Below are positions 1-7,046 of a DNA stretch of 19,773 bases, one piece after another. A program made the translations under genes and the position numbers. The stretch comes from an uncultured Caryophanales bacterium (lineage in GTDB: Bacteria; Bacillota_I; Bacilli_A; Izemoplasmatales; Hujiaoplasmataceae). The notes under the pieces were generated by a model. That model saw only the letters and a program-made list of their open reading frames with translations. It was not told the DNA's origin and did no database searches. How positions within the stretch are numbered: the stretch's first letter is position 1; every line of letters starts with the position of its first letter. The stretch lies in contig CALGNF010000166.1 in assembly GCA_937958685.1 (NCBI GenBank), positions 1 to 19,773 on the forward strand. The letters run 5' to 3'.

Positions 1-45
1 GATCGTATTCGGTGACTGGAGTTCAGACGTGTGCTCTTCCGATCT
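1..45. other. Illumina adapter remnant (left end)
   Basis: These bases match the reverse complement of the TruSeq index adapter. They end in the familiar GCTCTTCCGATCT and begin with part of an 8-base index, CGAATACG when read on the other strand. The right end carries the same adapter and index in the opposite orientation. This is library artefact, not genome. A reading frame starting at 12 gives the well-known adapter-derived peptide beginning MTGVQTCALPI and must not be annotated. Confidence 0.97.
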
Positions 46-46
46 C

Positions 47-169
47 CGCGGCTGGAACCGGCCGTTCCTCTTTGCCGGCCGGCATTCGTTCACGATTTTT
101 CTTTTGCACCAGATCGTGCTCTTCTCTTTGGTCTATGCGATCATGTCCCTATTGGGCTATCGTTTATAG
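47..169 (+). CDS. C-terminal fragment of a multi-pass membrane protein, DUF1624/HGSNAT-like
   Basis: This frame is open from the adapter junction to a TAG at 167-169 and encodes the last 40 residues of a protein cut by the fragment end. The tail contains a GRHSFTIFLLHQIVLF segment followed by a hydrophobic helix. The Gly-(Arg/Lys)-His-Ser...Leu-His-Gln pattern just before the last helix is typical of the C-terminus of DUF1624 proteins (heparan-alpha-glucosaminide N-acetyltransferase catalytic family) and of related membrane acyltransferases. It lies 24 bases before the acyl-CoA ligase on the same strand, so the two may share a transcript. The family call rests on one short motif and is tentative. 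That this is a membrane protein C-terminus is more secure. Confidence 0.6.
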   Translation, partial: RGWNRPFLFAGRHSFTIFLLHQIVLFSLVYAIMSLLGYRL

Positions 170-193
170 AATATTATATTTGGAGGTACTAAC

Positions 194-1816
194 ATGATCA
201 TCAACGCCACCATCTTCGAGGCCATCCGCGCGACCGCGAACAAATACCCGGAGCGCAACGCCTTGTATTTTCTGGGCAAGCACATCACTTACGATGCCCT
301 GATGGACAAGATCGACATGGTCGCATCCGGCCTCAAGAAACTGGGTCTCGGCCCAGACGACGTCGTGACGATCGCGATGCCGAACACGTTCGAGGCGGTG
401 TTTGTCTTCTATGCGGTCAACCGCATCGGGGCGATCGGCCATATGGTCCACCCGCTGACGCCGGCAAAGCAGATGCAGCGCTACATGGAGGAGACGAAGA
501 GCAAGATCCTCTTTCTCCTCGATTCCTCGATCGCCGGCTTTGCGACGCTGCTCGAGGATCCCGAAATCCGCATCGTCCTCGCGAGCCCCGTCGGCGAGTT
601 CTCGCCCGTCAAGCAGTTCCTCTACCGCCTGATCAACCGCAAGAAGCTGAAACTGCCCGAAGCGGGCCAGGACCGCATCATCCCCTTCAAGAGCCTGTAT
701 GTCAAAATCTCCGCCGACTACCCCGAGAAGCAGGATCCCGCGAAAACAGCCGTCTATCTCCACAGCGGCGGCACCTCGGGCGAGGCGAAGACGGTCGAAC
801 TGACCAACCTCAACCTGAACAGCCTGGCGGCCCGCTTCCCGGAGATGCTCCTGTTTGAGGATTGGAAAGAGTTATATGTCTTGTCGGTCTTGCCGATGTT
901 CCACGGCTTTGGTCTTTGCGAATGCATCCACTCGATGCTCTTCTGGGGCGGTGTCGACGCATTGATGCCGAAGTTTGACGCCGGTAAGACGATCGCTCTC
1001 CTCAAGGAAGGCAAATGCCACGTGATCATCGGCGTCCCCTCGCTCTTCGAAGGCTTGCTCCGCCATCCGGAGTTCGGCGGCGAACACCTCAAGAACCTCA
1101 AGCGTTGCTATGCCGGCGGCGACTATGTCCCGACGGACCTCAAGCGCCGTTTCGACGCCGTGATGCAGCAACACGGCACCGAGGCGCGGCTGTTGGAGGG
1201 CTACGGCCTCACCGAAGTCGTCGCCGTCTGCACCGTCAACACCCCGAAAGCCCACAATCCGCAAACGGTGGGCAAACCGGTGAGCGGCATCGAGATCAGG
1301 ATCGTCGATCCCGAGACCCGGGAAGCGATGCCGGTCAACACCTCCGGCGAGGTCGCGATCGCCGGCGACACCCTGATGAAAGGCTATCTCGACGATCCCG
1401 AGGCGACCGCGAAAGCGATCATGGTCGATCCCGAGGGCAAGCGCTGGCTGCTCACGGGCGACTACGGCTTCCTGGATGCGGATGGCTATCTCCATTTCAA
1501 GCAGCGGATCAAACGGATCGTCAAAGTCCACGGGATGCCCGTTCTGCCCTCCGAGATCGAGAATCTGCTGATGAACATCGCGGAGATCGCCGAAGTCTCG
1601 GCCGTCGGGATCCCCGATCCCGAGAAAGGCCACGTGATCAAGCTCTTCATCGTCCTCAACCCGGGCGTCGAACGGCTCCACGACGATGATTCGATCCGCA
1701 AGCTGATCCAGATGGAGATCTCCAACTACGCGATCCCCAAGGAGATCGTCTACATCAGCGCCCTGCCGCGGACCGGACTCGGCAAGATCGACACGCGCAA
1801 ACTGGAAACGATGTGA
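194..1816 (+). CDS. AMP-forming acyl-CoA synthetase-like ligase (ANL superfamily)
   Basis: This 540-residue protein has full ANL-superfamily length. Such enzymes activate a carboxylic acid with ATP to an acyl-adenylate and usually pass it to CoA. The phosphate-binding loop is at about 189-198 (HSGGTSGEAK), YGLTE is at 337-341 and TGD at 421-423. The hinge region near 436-456 ends in PSEIE, and Lys531 in GLGKID is the expected adenylation lysine. The hinge motif has Arg441 where the family usually has Asp. The start is ATG 194 with TGGAGGT seven bases upstream. No membrane segment or signal peptide is evident, so it should be cytosolic. Similarity is closest in style to long-chain fatty acyl-CoA ligases, but the substrate cannot be read from the sequence. 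It converges on a TetR regulator and follows a membrane-protein gene by 24 bases. Confidence 0.88.
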   Translation: MIINATIFEAIRATANKYPERNALYFLGKHITYDALMDKIDMVASGLKKLGLGPDDVVTIAMPNTFEAVFVFYAVNRIGAIGHMVHPLTPAKQMQRYMEETKSKILFLLDSSIAGFATLLEDPEIRIVLASPVGEFSPVKQFLYRLINRKKLKLPEAGQDRIIPFKSLYVKISADYPEKQDPAKTAVYLHSGGTSGEAKTVELTNLNLNSLAARFPEMLLFEDWKELYVLSVLPMFHGFGLCECIHSMLFWGGVDALMPKFDAGKTIALLKEGKCHVIIGVPSLFEGLLRHPEFGGEHLKNLKRCYAGGDYVPTDLKRRFDAVMQQHGTEARLLEGYGLTEVVAVCTVNTPKAHNPQTVGKPVSGIEIRIVDPETREAMPVNTSGEVAIAGDTLMKGYLDDPEATAKAIMVDPEGKRWLLTGDYGFLDADGYLHFKQRIKRIVKVHGMPVLPSEIENLLMNIAEIAEVSAVGIPDPEKGHVIKLFIVLNPGVERLHDDDSIRKLIQMEISNYAIPKEIVYISALPRTGLGKIDTRKLETM

Positions 1817-1846
1817 AAAAGCGCTCCCGATTCCGGGAGCGCTTTT
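1817..1846. terminator. Bidirectional intrinsic terminator
   Basis: A 13-bp perfect stem (1817-1829 with 1834-1846), with an AAAA/TTTT base and a GC-rich core GCGCTCCCG, closes a 4-base loop. The A-run on one side and T-run on the other let it work in both directions. It sits between the convergent ligase and TetR genes. Confidence 0.93.
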
Positions 1847-1860
1847 CTGGATATGGATGC

Positions 1861-2433
1861 TTAGAAGAGACGGGTGCTGATGTCGCGGAAGAAGAAGACG
1901 ATCAGTTGCACGGTGGTGTCCTGGATCTTCTTGACGTCGTTCACATTCTCTTTGAGCACGACGAACAGCGACTGGATGAAACCGAAAGCCGTGATTTTCA
2001 AGAAATAATCATGGAATTTGCCGGGATAGAACTCCTTGATTTTCGTGATTACCAACGTTTCCAGTTGTGTCTTCACCTGATGATAGTGTGTTCCCGTCGA
2101 GTTGAAGATCATGATGAAGATCTCTTTCATGTAGGGTTTGAGCACGTTCATGACGTAGGTGACGATCTGCGTCGCGTCTTTCTGCGACTCGATATGCGTG
2201 ATATGCAACTTTTGGTCAAACGAACCCAGATCATCGATCGCCTGTTGCGCCGGCAACAGCACGGCATTGAACAACGCTTCCTTGTTGTCGAAATAACGGT
2301 AGATGTTGCCCACGGTGATGTTGGCGCTGTCGGCGATCTTGCGCATGTTGGCGTTTTGGTATCCGTGCTCGAAAAACTCGGCGATCGCACCGTTGATGAT
2401 CGCTTTGCGGACCGATTCTTTCAAAACTTGCAT
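1861..2433 (-). CDS. TetR/AcrR-family transcriptional regulator
   Basis: This 190-residue protein has the usual TetR length and layout. An N-terminal helix-turn-helix lies at about residues 26-52 (NMRKIADSANITVGNIYRYF), the canonical TetR DNA-recognition pattern, followed by an all-helical ligand-binding and dimerisation region. A longer reading frame begins at 2505, but the ATG at 2433 is preferred because GGAGGG lies six bases before it and the extra 24 residues are not TetR-like. The gene is convergent with the acyl-CoA ligase. Many TetR proteins beside acyl-CoA genes sense acyl-CoAs, so control of lipid or acid metabolism is possible but inferred. A perfect 12-base palindrome overlaps the -35 of its own promoter and could be its operator. 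Confidence 0.92.
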   Translation of the reverse strand: MQVLKESVRKAIINGAIAEFFEHGYQNANMRKIADSANITVGNIYRYFDNKEALFNAVLLPAQQAIDDLGSFDQKLHITHIESQKDATQIVTYVMNVLKPYMKEIFIMIFNSTGTHYHQVKTQLETLVITKIKEFYPGKFHDYFLKITAFGFIQSLFVVLKENVNDVKKIQDTTVQLIVFFFRDISTRLF

Positions 2434-2523
2434 CTTATTCCCTCCTTCGGGCTTTGCCCAGCTGTTTTCGTAAAAAATATCTGCGGCTTTTCCCGGAAAG
2501 CGCAAAAAATAATTTACATATTC

Positions 2524-2552
2524 ATTATATACGATTCATTCCCGACTTGCAA
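2524..2552 (-). promoter_or_regulatory. Promoter of the TetR regulator
   Basis: On the minus strand TTGCAA (2547-2552) is followed after 17 bases by a perfect TATAAT (2524-2529). Transcription would begin near 2517 and leave a leader of about 84 bases, much longer than the other leaders in this window. Confidence 0.7.
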
Positions 2553-2555
2553 GTC
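2544..2555. promoter_or_regulatory. Palindromic candidate operator GACTTGCAAGTC
   Basis: A perfect 12-base inverted repeat overlaps the -35 hexamer of the TetR gene promoter. TetR-family proteins often bind such palindromes and repress their own gene. The position suggests autoregulation. No second copy was noticed at the other promoters in the window. Confidence 0.45.
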
Positions 2556-2723
2556 ATCCGTGCTACTTGGAGAGATAATTTTCATTTATAACATTTTTTT
2601 TGGTTTTTGGGAGCAATTATCAATATTTTCAGTGAAACTACCCACTTTTGATTCAGGTATCGGCAATCGTTGTCTGAACGCCGGGAAATCCCGAAAACTA
2701 TCGGCAATAAACTTGAAACTCGG

Positions 2724-2752
2724 TTGACATCAATATGCACGCGTTATATAAT
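2724..2752 (+). promoter_or_regulatory. Consensus promoter of the six-helix membrane protein gene
   Basis: Consensus TTGACA (2724-2729), 17-base spacer and consensus TATAAT (2747-2752): an ideal sigma-A/sigma-70 promoter. The start would be near 2759, giving a leader of about 23 bases. Such a perfect promoter suggests strong expression unless repressed. Confidence 0.88.
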
Positions 2753-2781
2753 TTTTATATACCATATTGAGGGGTGAAACA

Positions 2782-4044
2782 ATGAAAAAGTTCTTTGGCA
2801 GCATCGTGATCATTCTCTCACTGTTGCTCGTCTCCCTGGTCGCCATCCCCTGGAACAATTTATCGCAATGGTGGGGCTTCACCTTCCCGTTGATGAGCGA
2901 CAATGAGTTGTATATAAAAGGCGGAATCGGCGGGTTGATGTTCATTTTCGGACTGATCTTCCTGATCGTCGCCAACAAGGAAAACAAAAAGTACGGCCAT
3001 GTCACGCCGGCGACGGCGGGAACCGCCTTCATCCCGATGTGGGCGTATGCGATCGCCGCCCTCTTGTATCCGCTCTTCATCTTCCTGTTCATCTATGCGG
3101 CCGCTCCCGTCATCACCAATCTGATCTATCTGATCGGCCTGGGTGTCGTGCTGCTCAACATCATCGCCTTCGGTCACATGCTTTCCGCCGGCTTCCGCCG
3201 GCAGACGAATTTCGGCAGAGTGATGCTCTTCATCCTGCTCTTTGAGCTGATGGCGATCGCGATGGGCGCCGCCTACTTCGTCAGAACGACGATGATCGCC
3301 GACGCCACCTACGCCGGGCTCTACACCTTCTTCTATCTCGGTGTGTTCGCCTTCACGCTGGTGATGGTGATCGTGCATGCGATCGTGCTCAAGGTAAAGG
3401 GCAAGACCAGGTCCGCGGAAGTCGCGCTCGAAGCCGAGATCGACGATTTGAAAGGCCTCAAGAAGCCTGCACCAGCCACTATGCAAGCTACCGGCAAAAA
3501 AGCCGACAAAAGGGGCGAGCAAGTAGCCCCGAGACAACCCGAAGGCAAGAAGACCCTGATCGTTTCCAAGGAACAGACGATCGTTTCCGGCGAGCAGAAC
3601 CTCGATCCGACAAACATGCTCTATGAGGACGTCGAGGTCGATCCCGAATTCTCCAAGACCGCCAACCAGGAAAAACAGGTCAGCTCGATCGAATACTACA
3701 TCGAGAAACCGAAGATGTTCAAACCGCTCGATCCGACCTTCGACCAACTCGTGGAATATGTCCGCGAACTGCCCCAGGTCGTGACCAAGCTCGCTGACGA
3801 GAAGATCACCTTCTATGTCGACCGCAAGCCGTTCCTGGTGCTGATGAACTTCGGCAACTACTACCGGATGGCGTTCAAGTACGAGCTGGAGAAAGGCATC
3901 CGCCTGATCATCAAGTATCCGACGATCTCCAAGAACAAGAGCACGCGCGACGATCTCTGGTTCAAGGCCAACAACTACGGGGATCTCCCCAAGGAGGTTG
4001 TCTATCAGATCGTCAAATCGGCATACGACAACGTCAACGCTTGA
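2782..4044 (+). CDS. Unrecognised protein: six membrane helices plus soluble C-terminal domain
   Basis: I do not recognise this 420-residue protein. Six hydrophobic helices are visible at about residues 5-23, 45-64, 86-107, 113-133, 146-166 and 178-203. A charged, low-complexity linker follows (about 207-310, with Lys-rich and Gln/Glu-rich runs). The compact C-terminal domain (about 315-418) mixes helices and strands and is rich in aromatic and basic residues. Its FYVDRKPFLVLMNFGNYYR and LWFKANNYGDLPKEVV segments recall small ligand-binding or YjbR/DUF1801-like folds, but this is only an impression. The ATG at 2782 is chosen because AGGGGTG lies six bases upstream; an in-frame TTG at 2767 lies before that site. 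The gene is monocistronic, with a consensus promoter and a strong terminator. The C-terminal domain is probably cytoplasmic. Confidence 0.8.
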   Translation: MKKFFGSIVIILSLLLVSLVAIPWNNLSQWWGFTFPLMSDNELYIKGGIGGLMFIFGLIFLIVANKENKKYGHVTPATAGTAFIPMWAYAIAALLYPLFIFLFIYAAAPVITNLIYLIGLGVVLLNIIAFGHMLSAGFRRQTNFGRVMLFILLFELMAIAMGAAYFVRTTMIADATYAGLYTFFYLGVFAFTLVMVIVHAIVLKVKGKTRSAEVALEAEIDDLKGLKKPAPATMQATGKKADKRGEQVAPRQPEGKKTLIVSKEQTIVSGEQNLDPTNMLYEDVEVDPEFSKTANQEKQVSSIEYYIEKPKMFKPLDPTFDQLVEYVRELPQVVTKLADEKITFYVDRKPFLVLMNFGNYYRMAFKYELEKGIRLIIKYPTISKNKSTRDDLWFKANNYGDLPKEVVYQIVKSAYDNVNA

Positions 4045-4072
4045 AAAGCAACTTTTTGAGTTGCTTTTTTTT
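4045..4072 (+). terminator. Intrinsic terminator of the six-helix membrane protein gene
   Basis: The 9-bp stem AAAGCAACT/AGTTGCTTT (4045-4053 with 4059-4067) has a 5-base loop and runs into eight Ts (4065-4072). It begins on the base after the stop codon. Confidence 0.92.
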
Positions 4073-4095
4073 ATCCCGACTTAAGCCCCCATTCA

Positions 4096-4124
4096 TTGTC
4101 ACAGGCAACTGATTATGATAAAAT
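4096..4124 (+). promoter_or_regulatory. Promoter of the Fic-fold gene
   Basis: TTGTCA (4096-4101), 17-base spacer and TAAAAT (4119-4124), with the extended -10 TG at 4116-4117. The likely start near 4131 leaves a leader of only about 13 bases that begins at the Shine-Dalgarno site. Confidence 0.7.
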
Positions 4125-4143
4125 ATAATAGAGGTGAGCGAGT

Positions 4144-4869
4144 ATGATTGTCCATGAAGTAGAAGCACTTAAAGAGCGGGTTCAGGACAAGATCAAAACC
4201 TTGTCCAAGGAAGCCATCAAAGCCATCACCGACGAATTTGACAAGCACTACATTTATGAGTCGACCAGTTTCGACAACGGGGATTTCAGCTATGAGGATG
4301 TCTGTTTCCTGCTTGAGGACCACTCGCGGCAGTTCCCGGACAAGAGCGAGAACATGCGCAAGGCGATCATCAACAACTTCCATGCGATCCAAATGGTGCA
4401 CCGGCTGGTGGAGGCAAACACCCCGATCGACGAAACGATCGTCAAGGATCTGCACCAGCAGCTGCTCGAGGGGATGATGCCGGGCGGCGTCTACCGGACG
4501 CGCGACCTCTTCATCCTGGGTGCCAAACACGTACCCCCGACGTATTTGAAGATCTACCAGAAAATGGCGCAGTTCTATGCCGATCTGAACGATCCCGATC
4601 TGAAAGGACTCAAGAAGGCAGCCTTCGTGCACCTGCAGATCCTGAAGATCTATCCGTTCATGGACGCCAACGGGCGCATCGCCCGGCTGCTGCTCAACTA
4701 TCAGCTTAAACTCGAGGGCTTTCTCCCGGTCTCGGTCTCCAAGGGCCAGAGGGACGAGTACTTCCGAACGATCGACGAGTACAAGATCAACAAGGACATC
4801 GAACCGTTCACCGAGTTTCTCGCCGGACTCGAAGCCAGAAGAATAGAAGAATTCCTTGCCAGAGAGTAG
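4144..4869 (+). CDS. Fic-domain protein with degenerate active-site motif
   Basis: This 241-residue protein has the Fic fold layout. An N-terminal helix carries an inhibitory-type motif at 40-46 (S-T-S-F-D-N-G, compare S/T-x-x-x-E-G/N). The substrate flap is at about 114-140 (GGVYRTRDLFILGAKHVPPT), the core helix leads into YPFMDANGRIAR at 170-181, and a C-terminal helix follows. The Fic signature is HPFx(D/E)GNGRxxR. Here the catalytic His is Tyr170 and the first Gly is Ala175, while Asp174, Asn176, Gly177, Arg178 and Arg181 are kept. Active Fic enzymes transfer AMP or other phosphate-containing groups to protein hydroxyls. Without the His base this protein may be inactive, use other chemistry, or only bind nucleotide. 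The inhibitory Glu is replaced by Asp. Start ATG 4144 follows GAGGTGAG. It is monocistronic with no obvious antitoxin gene beside it. Confidence 0.87.
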   Translation: MIVHEVEALKERVQDKIKTLSKEAIKAITDEFDKHYIYESTSFDNGDFSYEDVCFLLEDHSRQFPDKSENMRKAIINNFHAIQMVHRLVEANTPIDETIVKDLHQQLLEGMMPGGVYRTRDLFILGAKHVPPTYLKIYQKMAQFYADLNDPDLKGLKKAAFVHLQILKIYPFMDANGRIARLLLNYQLKLEGFLPVSVSKGQRDEYFRTIDEYKINKDIEPFTEFLAGLEARRIEEFLARE

Positions 4870-4889
4870 ATTCTACTCTCTTTTTTTTT
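4861..4889 (+). terminator. Terminator overlapping the Fic-fold stop codon
   Basis: The 9-bp stem AGAGAGTAG/CTACTCTCT (4861-4869 with 4873-4881) with a 3-base loop runs into nine Ts (4881-4889). The left arm contains the last two codons and the TAG stop, so the hairpin forms inside the end of the coding sequence. Confidence 0.9.
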
Positions 4890-4898
4890 ATGGTTTTA

Positions 4899-4907
4899 TG
4901 GTAAAAT
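4899..4907 (+). promoter_or_regulatory. Extended -10 promoter of lipoate ligase
   Basis: TGGTAAAAT (4899-4907) is an extended -10 element. No good -35 is seen because the preceding bases are the terminator T-run. The predicted start near 4914 falls at the Shine-Dalgarno site, so the leader would be about 12 bases. Confidence 0.5.
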
Positions 4908-4925
4908 ACGATAGGGGTGCAACCA

Positions 4926-5891
4926 ATGATCTACGTAGCCTATCCGTTTACCGAAACCAAAAAACTGCCGTTTTATCTTGCGACCGAGGAATACCTCGCC
5001 GAGCAGTATCCCGAAAACGAGTATTTCTTCATGTGGCAGGTCGTGCCGACCGTGATCTTCGGCCGCAACCAATTGATCGAAAACGAGGTCAATCTCGACT
5101 ATGTCAAGGAAAGCAACATCCAATTCTACCGCCGCAAATCCGGCGGCGGTTGCGTCTATGCCGACTTCTCCAACATCATGCTCTCCTTCATCACCCCGAC
5201 CTTCAACAAGGACTTTGTCTTCGGCAACTACCTGGGGAAGGTCGTCGAGCTGCTCAAGGGTCTCGGCCTGAACGCCGAATTCTCCGGCAGGAACGACATC
5301 CTCGTGGACGGCCTCAAGGTCTCCGGCAACGCCTTCTACCGCGTCAAGGACAGAAGCATCGTCCATGGGACGATGCTCTTCGACACCGATTTGTCGGTGA
5401 TGGTCCGGGCGATCACGCCGGACAACGAGAAACTGATCACCAAGGGCATCGATTCGGTCCGGAAGCGCGTCACCAACCTCAAGGAGCACCTGGCAATCGA
5501 CATCGAGGAATTCAAGCATTATCTCCGAAAGAACCTCTGCGATTCGGAGATCGTCCTGAGCGAGGCCGATGTCGCGCTCATCGAAAAAATCATGGCCGGC
5601 TATCTTGACCCCGACTTCATCTATGGCAAGAATCCCGACTACTCGCTGATCAGGAAGAAACACGTGAACGCCGGGATGATCGAGGTCAGCCTGGTGATCA
5701 AGAACAACATCGTCAAGAAGATCAACATGCTCGGCGATTTCTTCCTGATCGGCGATGAGGACCTGTTTTTGAGGAGACTCATCAACAAACCCTTCACAAA
5801 AGCGGCTTTCGCCGCCGCCCTCGCGGACGTCGACCTGGGTGAGTTCGTCTACAATCTCACGCTTCCTGATTTTCTGGAAATTGTTTTTTAA
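4926..5891 (+). CDS. lplA: Lipoate-protein ligase A
   Basis: This 321-residue cytosolic enzyme activates free lipoate (or octanoate) with ATP and attaches it to a lysine of lipoyl domains. Diagnostic motifs are GRNQ (46-49), RRKSGGGCVYAD (69-80), GRNDILVDGLKVSGNAF (121-137) with Lys131 as the expected catalytic lysine, and HGTML (147-151). The C-terminal third (about 240-321) is the accessory domain found in full-length LplA, so activation and transfer are probably on one chain. The ATG at 4926 is chosen over a GTG at 4917 because AGGGGTG itself is the ribosome-binding site. It lies 46 bases upstream of gcvT, and GcvH two genes on is an obvious substrate. LplJ would be the name in Bacillus-like genomes. 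Confidence 0.93.
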   Translation: MIYVAYPFTETKKLPFYLATEEYLAEQYPENEYFFMWQVVPTVIFGRNQLIENEVNLDYVKESNIQFYRRKSGGGCVYADFSNIMLSFITPTFNKDFVFGNYLGKVVELLKGLGLNAEFSGRNDILVDGLKVSGNAFYRVKDRSIVHGTMLFDTDLSVMVRAITPDNEKLITKGIDSVRKRVTNLKEHLAIDIEEFKHYLRKNLCDSEIVLSEADVALIEKIMAGYLDPDFIYGKNPDYSLIRKKHVNAGMIEVSLVIKNNIVKKINMLGDFFLIGDEDLFLRRLINKPFTKAAFAAALADVDLGEFVYNLTLPDFLEIVF

Positions 5892-5904
5892 AGCCTTTGG
5901 CTTG

Positions 5905-5913
5905 TGATATAAT
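5905..5913 (+). promoter_or_regulatory. Extended -10 promoter of the gcv operon
   Basis: TGATATAAT (5905-5913) is a consensus -10 with the TG extension. The region around 5885 is only T-rich, so no clear -35 is present. The start would be near 5920, just before GCGGAGG. The 46-base gap leaves no room for a glycine riboswitch. Readthrough from lplA is also likely, as only a weak 5-bp hairpin lies between. Confidence 0.6.
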
Positions 5914-5937
5914 TATCCTTAGCGGAGGTATCATGCG

Positions 5938-7029
5938 ATGAATGGGACCCAGAAAACCTGCCTCTATGAAGAACACCTAAGACTGGGGGCGCGCCTTGAG
6001 GAATTCGCCGGCTTTTTGATGCCGATCGTCTACACCTCGATCCAGGAGGAACACCGCGCCGTCCGGGAGAATGTGGGGATGTTCGATGTTTCCCACATGG
6101 GCGAGATCATGGTCGAGGGCAAGGACGCCCTTCGCTATGTCGATCACGTCTTTTGCAACGAGATCACCTCGAAGCCCCTCGGCAAGGTCGTCTACGGCAT
6201 GCTGCTGTACGAGAATGGCACGATCGTCGATGATCTGTTGGTCTACAAACTTTCCGAGACGAAATGTCTTTTGGTCGTGAACGCCAGCAACATCGGCAAG
6301 GACTATGCCTGGCTCGTCGACCAGACCGACGGCTTTGACGTGACGATCAAGAATCTTTCCGCTGATTACGCCGAGATCGCCGTGCAGGGACCCAAGGCCG
6401 AAGCCAAGCTCGACGAGCTGTTCGCCCTTGGTCTTGGAAGCCTCACCTTCTTCACCGCCCGCAAGCAAATGATCTTGGGCCATGAGGTCCTGATCTCCCG
6501 GACCGGCTACACCGGCGAGGATGGCTTCGAGATCTACGCCGACGCCGCGGCGATCACCGAAATCTGGAAGATACTCATCATAAACGGCGTGACGCCCTGC
6601 GGACTCGGCGCCCGCGACACCCTGCGCTTCGAGGCGGCGCTGCCGCTTTACGGCCACGAGATCTCCGAGACGATCACGCCGCTCGAAGCGGGCTTCAAGC
6701 TGTTCGTCGCTTTCGACAAGCCCGATTTCATCGGGAAGAGACAACTGCTCGAGGATCTGGAGAAAGGGCTCAGCCGCCGCGTCGTCGGTCTCGAGCTCAG
6801 CGAGCGTGCGATCCCAAGGCAAGGCTATCCCGTCCTCGCGGACGGCGAGGTCGTCGGCTACGTCACGACCGGTTATCTCTCGATCACCCTGGACAAGCCG
6901 ATCGCACTCGCCATGGTCAGGATCGACAAGGCCAAACTCGGCACAACCATCGCCGTCGAGATCCGCAAACGCCAGTTTCCGGGTTTCGTCAGAGACAGGA
7001 AATTTCTGGACAAACACTATAGGAAGTAA
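5938..7029 (+). CDS. gcvT: Glycine cleavage system T protein (aminomethyltransferase)
   Basis: GcvT moves the methylene group from the aminomethyl-lipoyl arm of GcvH to tetrahydrofolate and releases ammonia. The 363 residues match the usual length. Landmarks are FDVSHMGEI (49-57), the VDDLLVY segment with the catalytic-type Asp (98-104), VQGP (149-152), RTGYTGEDGFEIY (188-200), LGARDTLRFEAALPLYGHEI (223-242) and a C-terminal GYVTTGYLSITL barrel segment. The start is ATG 5938, nine bases after GGAGG; an ATG at 5933 is in another frame and stops at once. It is the first gene of gcvT-gcvH-gcvPA-gcvPB and follows lplA, whose product modifies GcvH. Confidence 0.96.
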   Translation: MNGTQKTCLYEEHLRLGARLEEFAGFLMPIVYTSIQEEHRAVRENVGMFDVSHMGEIMVEGKDALRYVDHVFCNEITSKPLGKVVYGMLLYENGTIVDDLLVYKLSETKCLLVVNASNIGKDYAWLVDQTDGFDVTIKNLSADYAEIAVQGPKAEAKLDELFALGLGSLTFFTARKQMILGHEVLISRTGYTGEDGFEIYADAAAITEIWKILIINGVTPCGLGARDTLRFEAALPLYGHEISETITPLEAGFKLFVAFDKPDFIGKRQLLEDLEKGLSRRVVGLELSERAIPRQGYPVLADGEVVGYVTTGYLSITLDKPIALAMVRIDKAKLGTTIAVEIRKRQFPGFVRDRKFLDKHYRK

Positions 7030-7046
7030 ATGAGAGGAGCTAGATT

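Larger units (their letters stand above)
2434..2781. other. 348-base intergenic regulatory region
   Basis: This AT-rich stretch separates the divergent TetR and six-helix membrane protein genes. It holds one promoter for each strand, a 12-base palindrome at 2544-2555, and a direct repeat TATCGGCAAT at 2658-2667 and 2699-2708 just upstream of the plus-strand promoter. No convincing gene, RNA or terminator was found between 2560 and 2715. Confidence 0.8.

Noticed and set aside
12-197. Short plus-strand reading frame at the left end
   Set aside because: Its start lies inside the Illumina adapter and its first residues are the well-known adapter translation. It also overlaps the true membrane-protein tail in another frame.
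1813-2727. 304-codon plus-strand reading frame antisense to the TetR gene
   Set aside because: It lies opposite a clear TetR protein, has no recognisable domain and crosses promoters. It is a shadow frame.
5892-5937. Glycine riboswitch before gcvT
   Set aside because: The gap is 46 bases, too short for even one glycine aptamer, and holds a promoter and ribosome-binding site.
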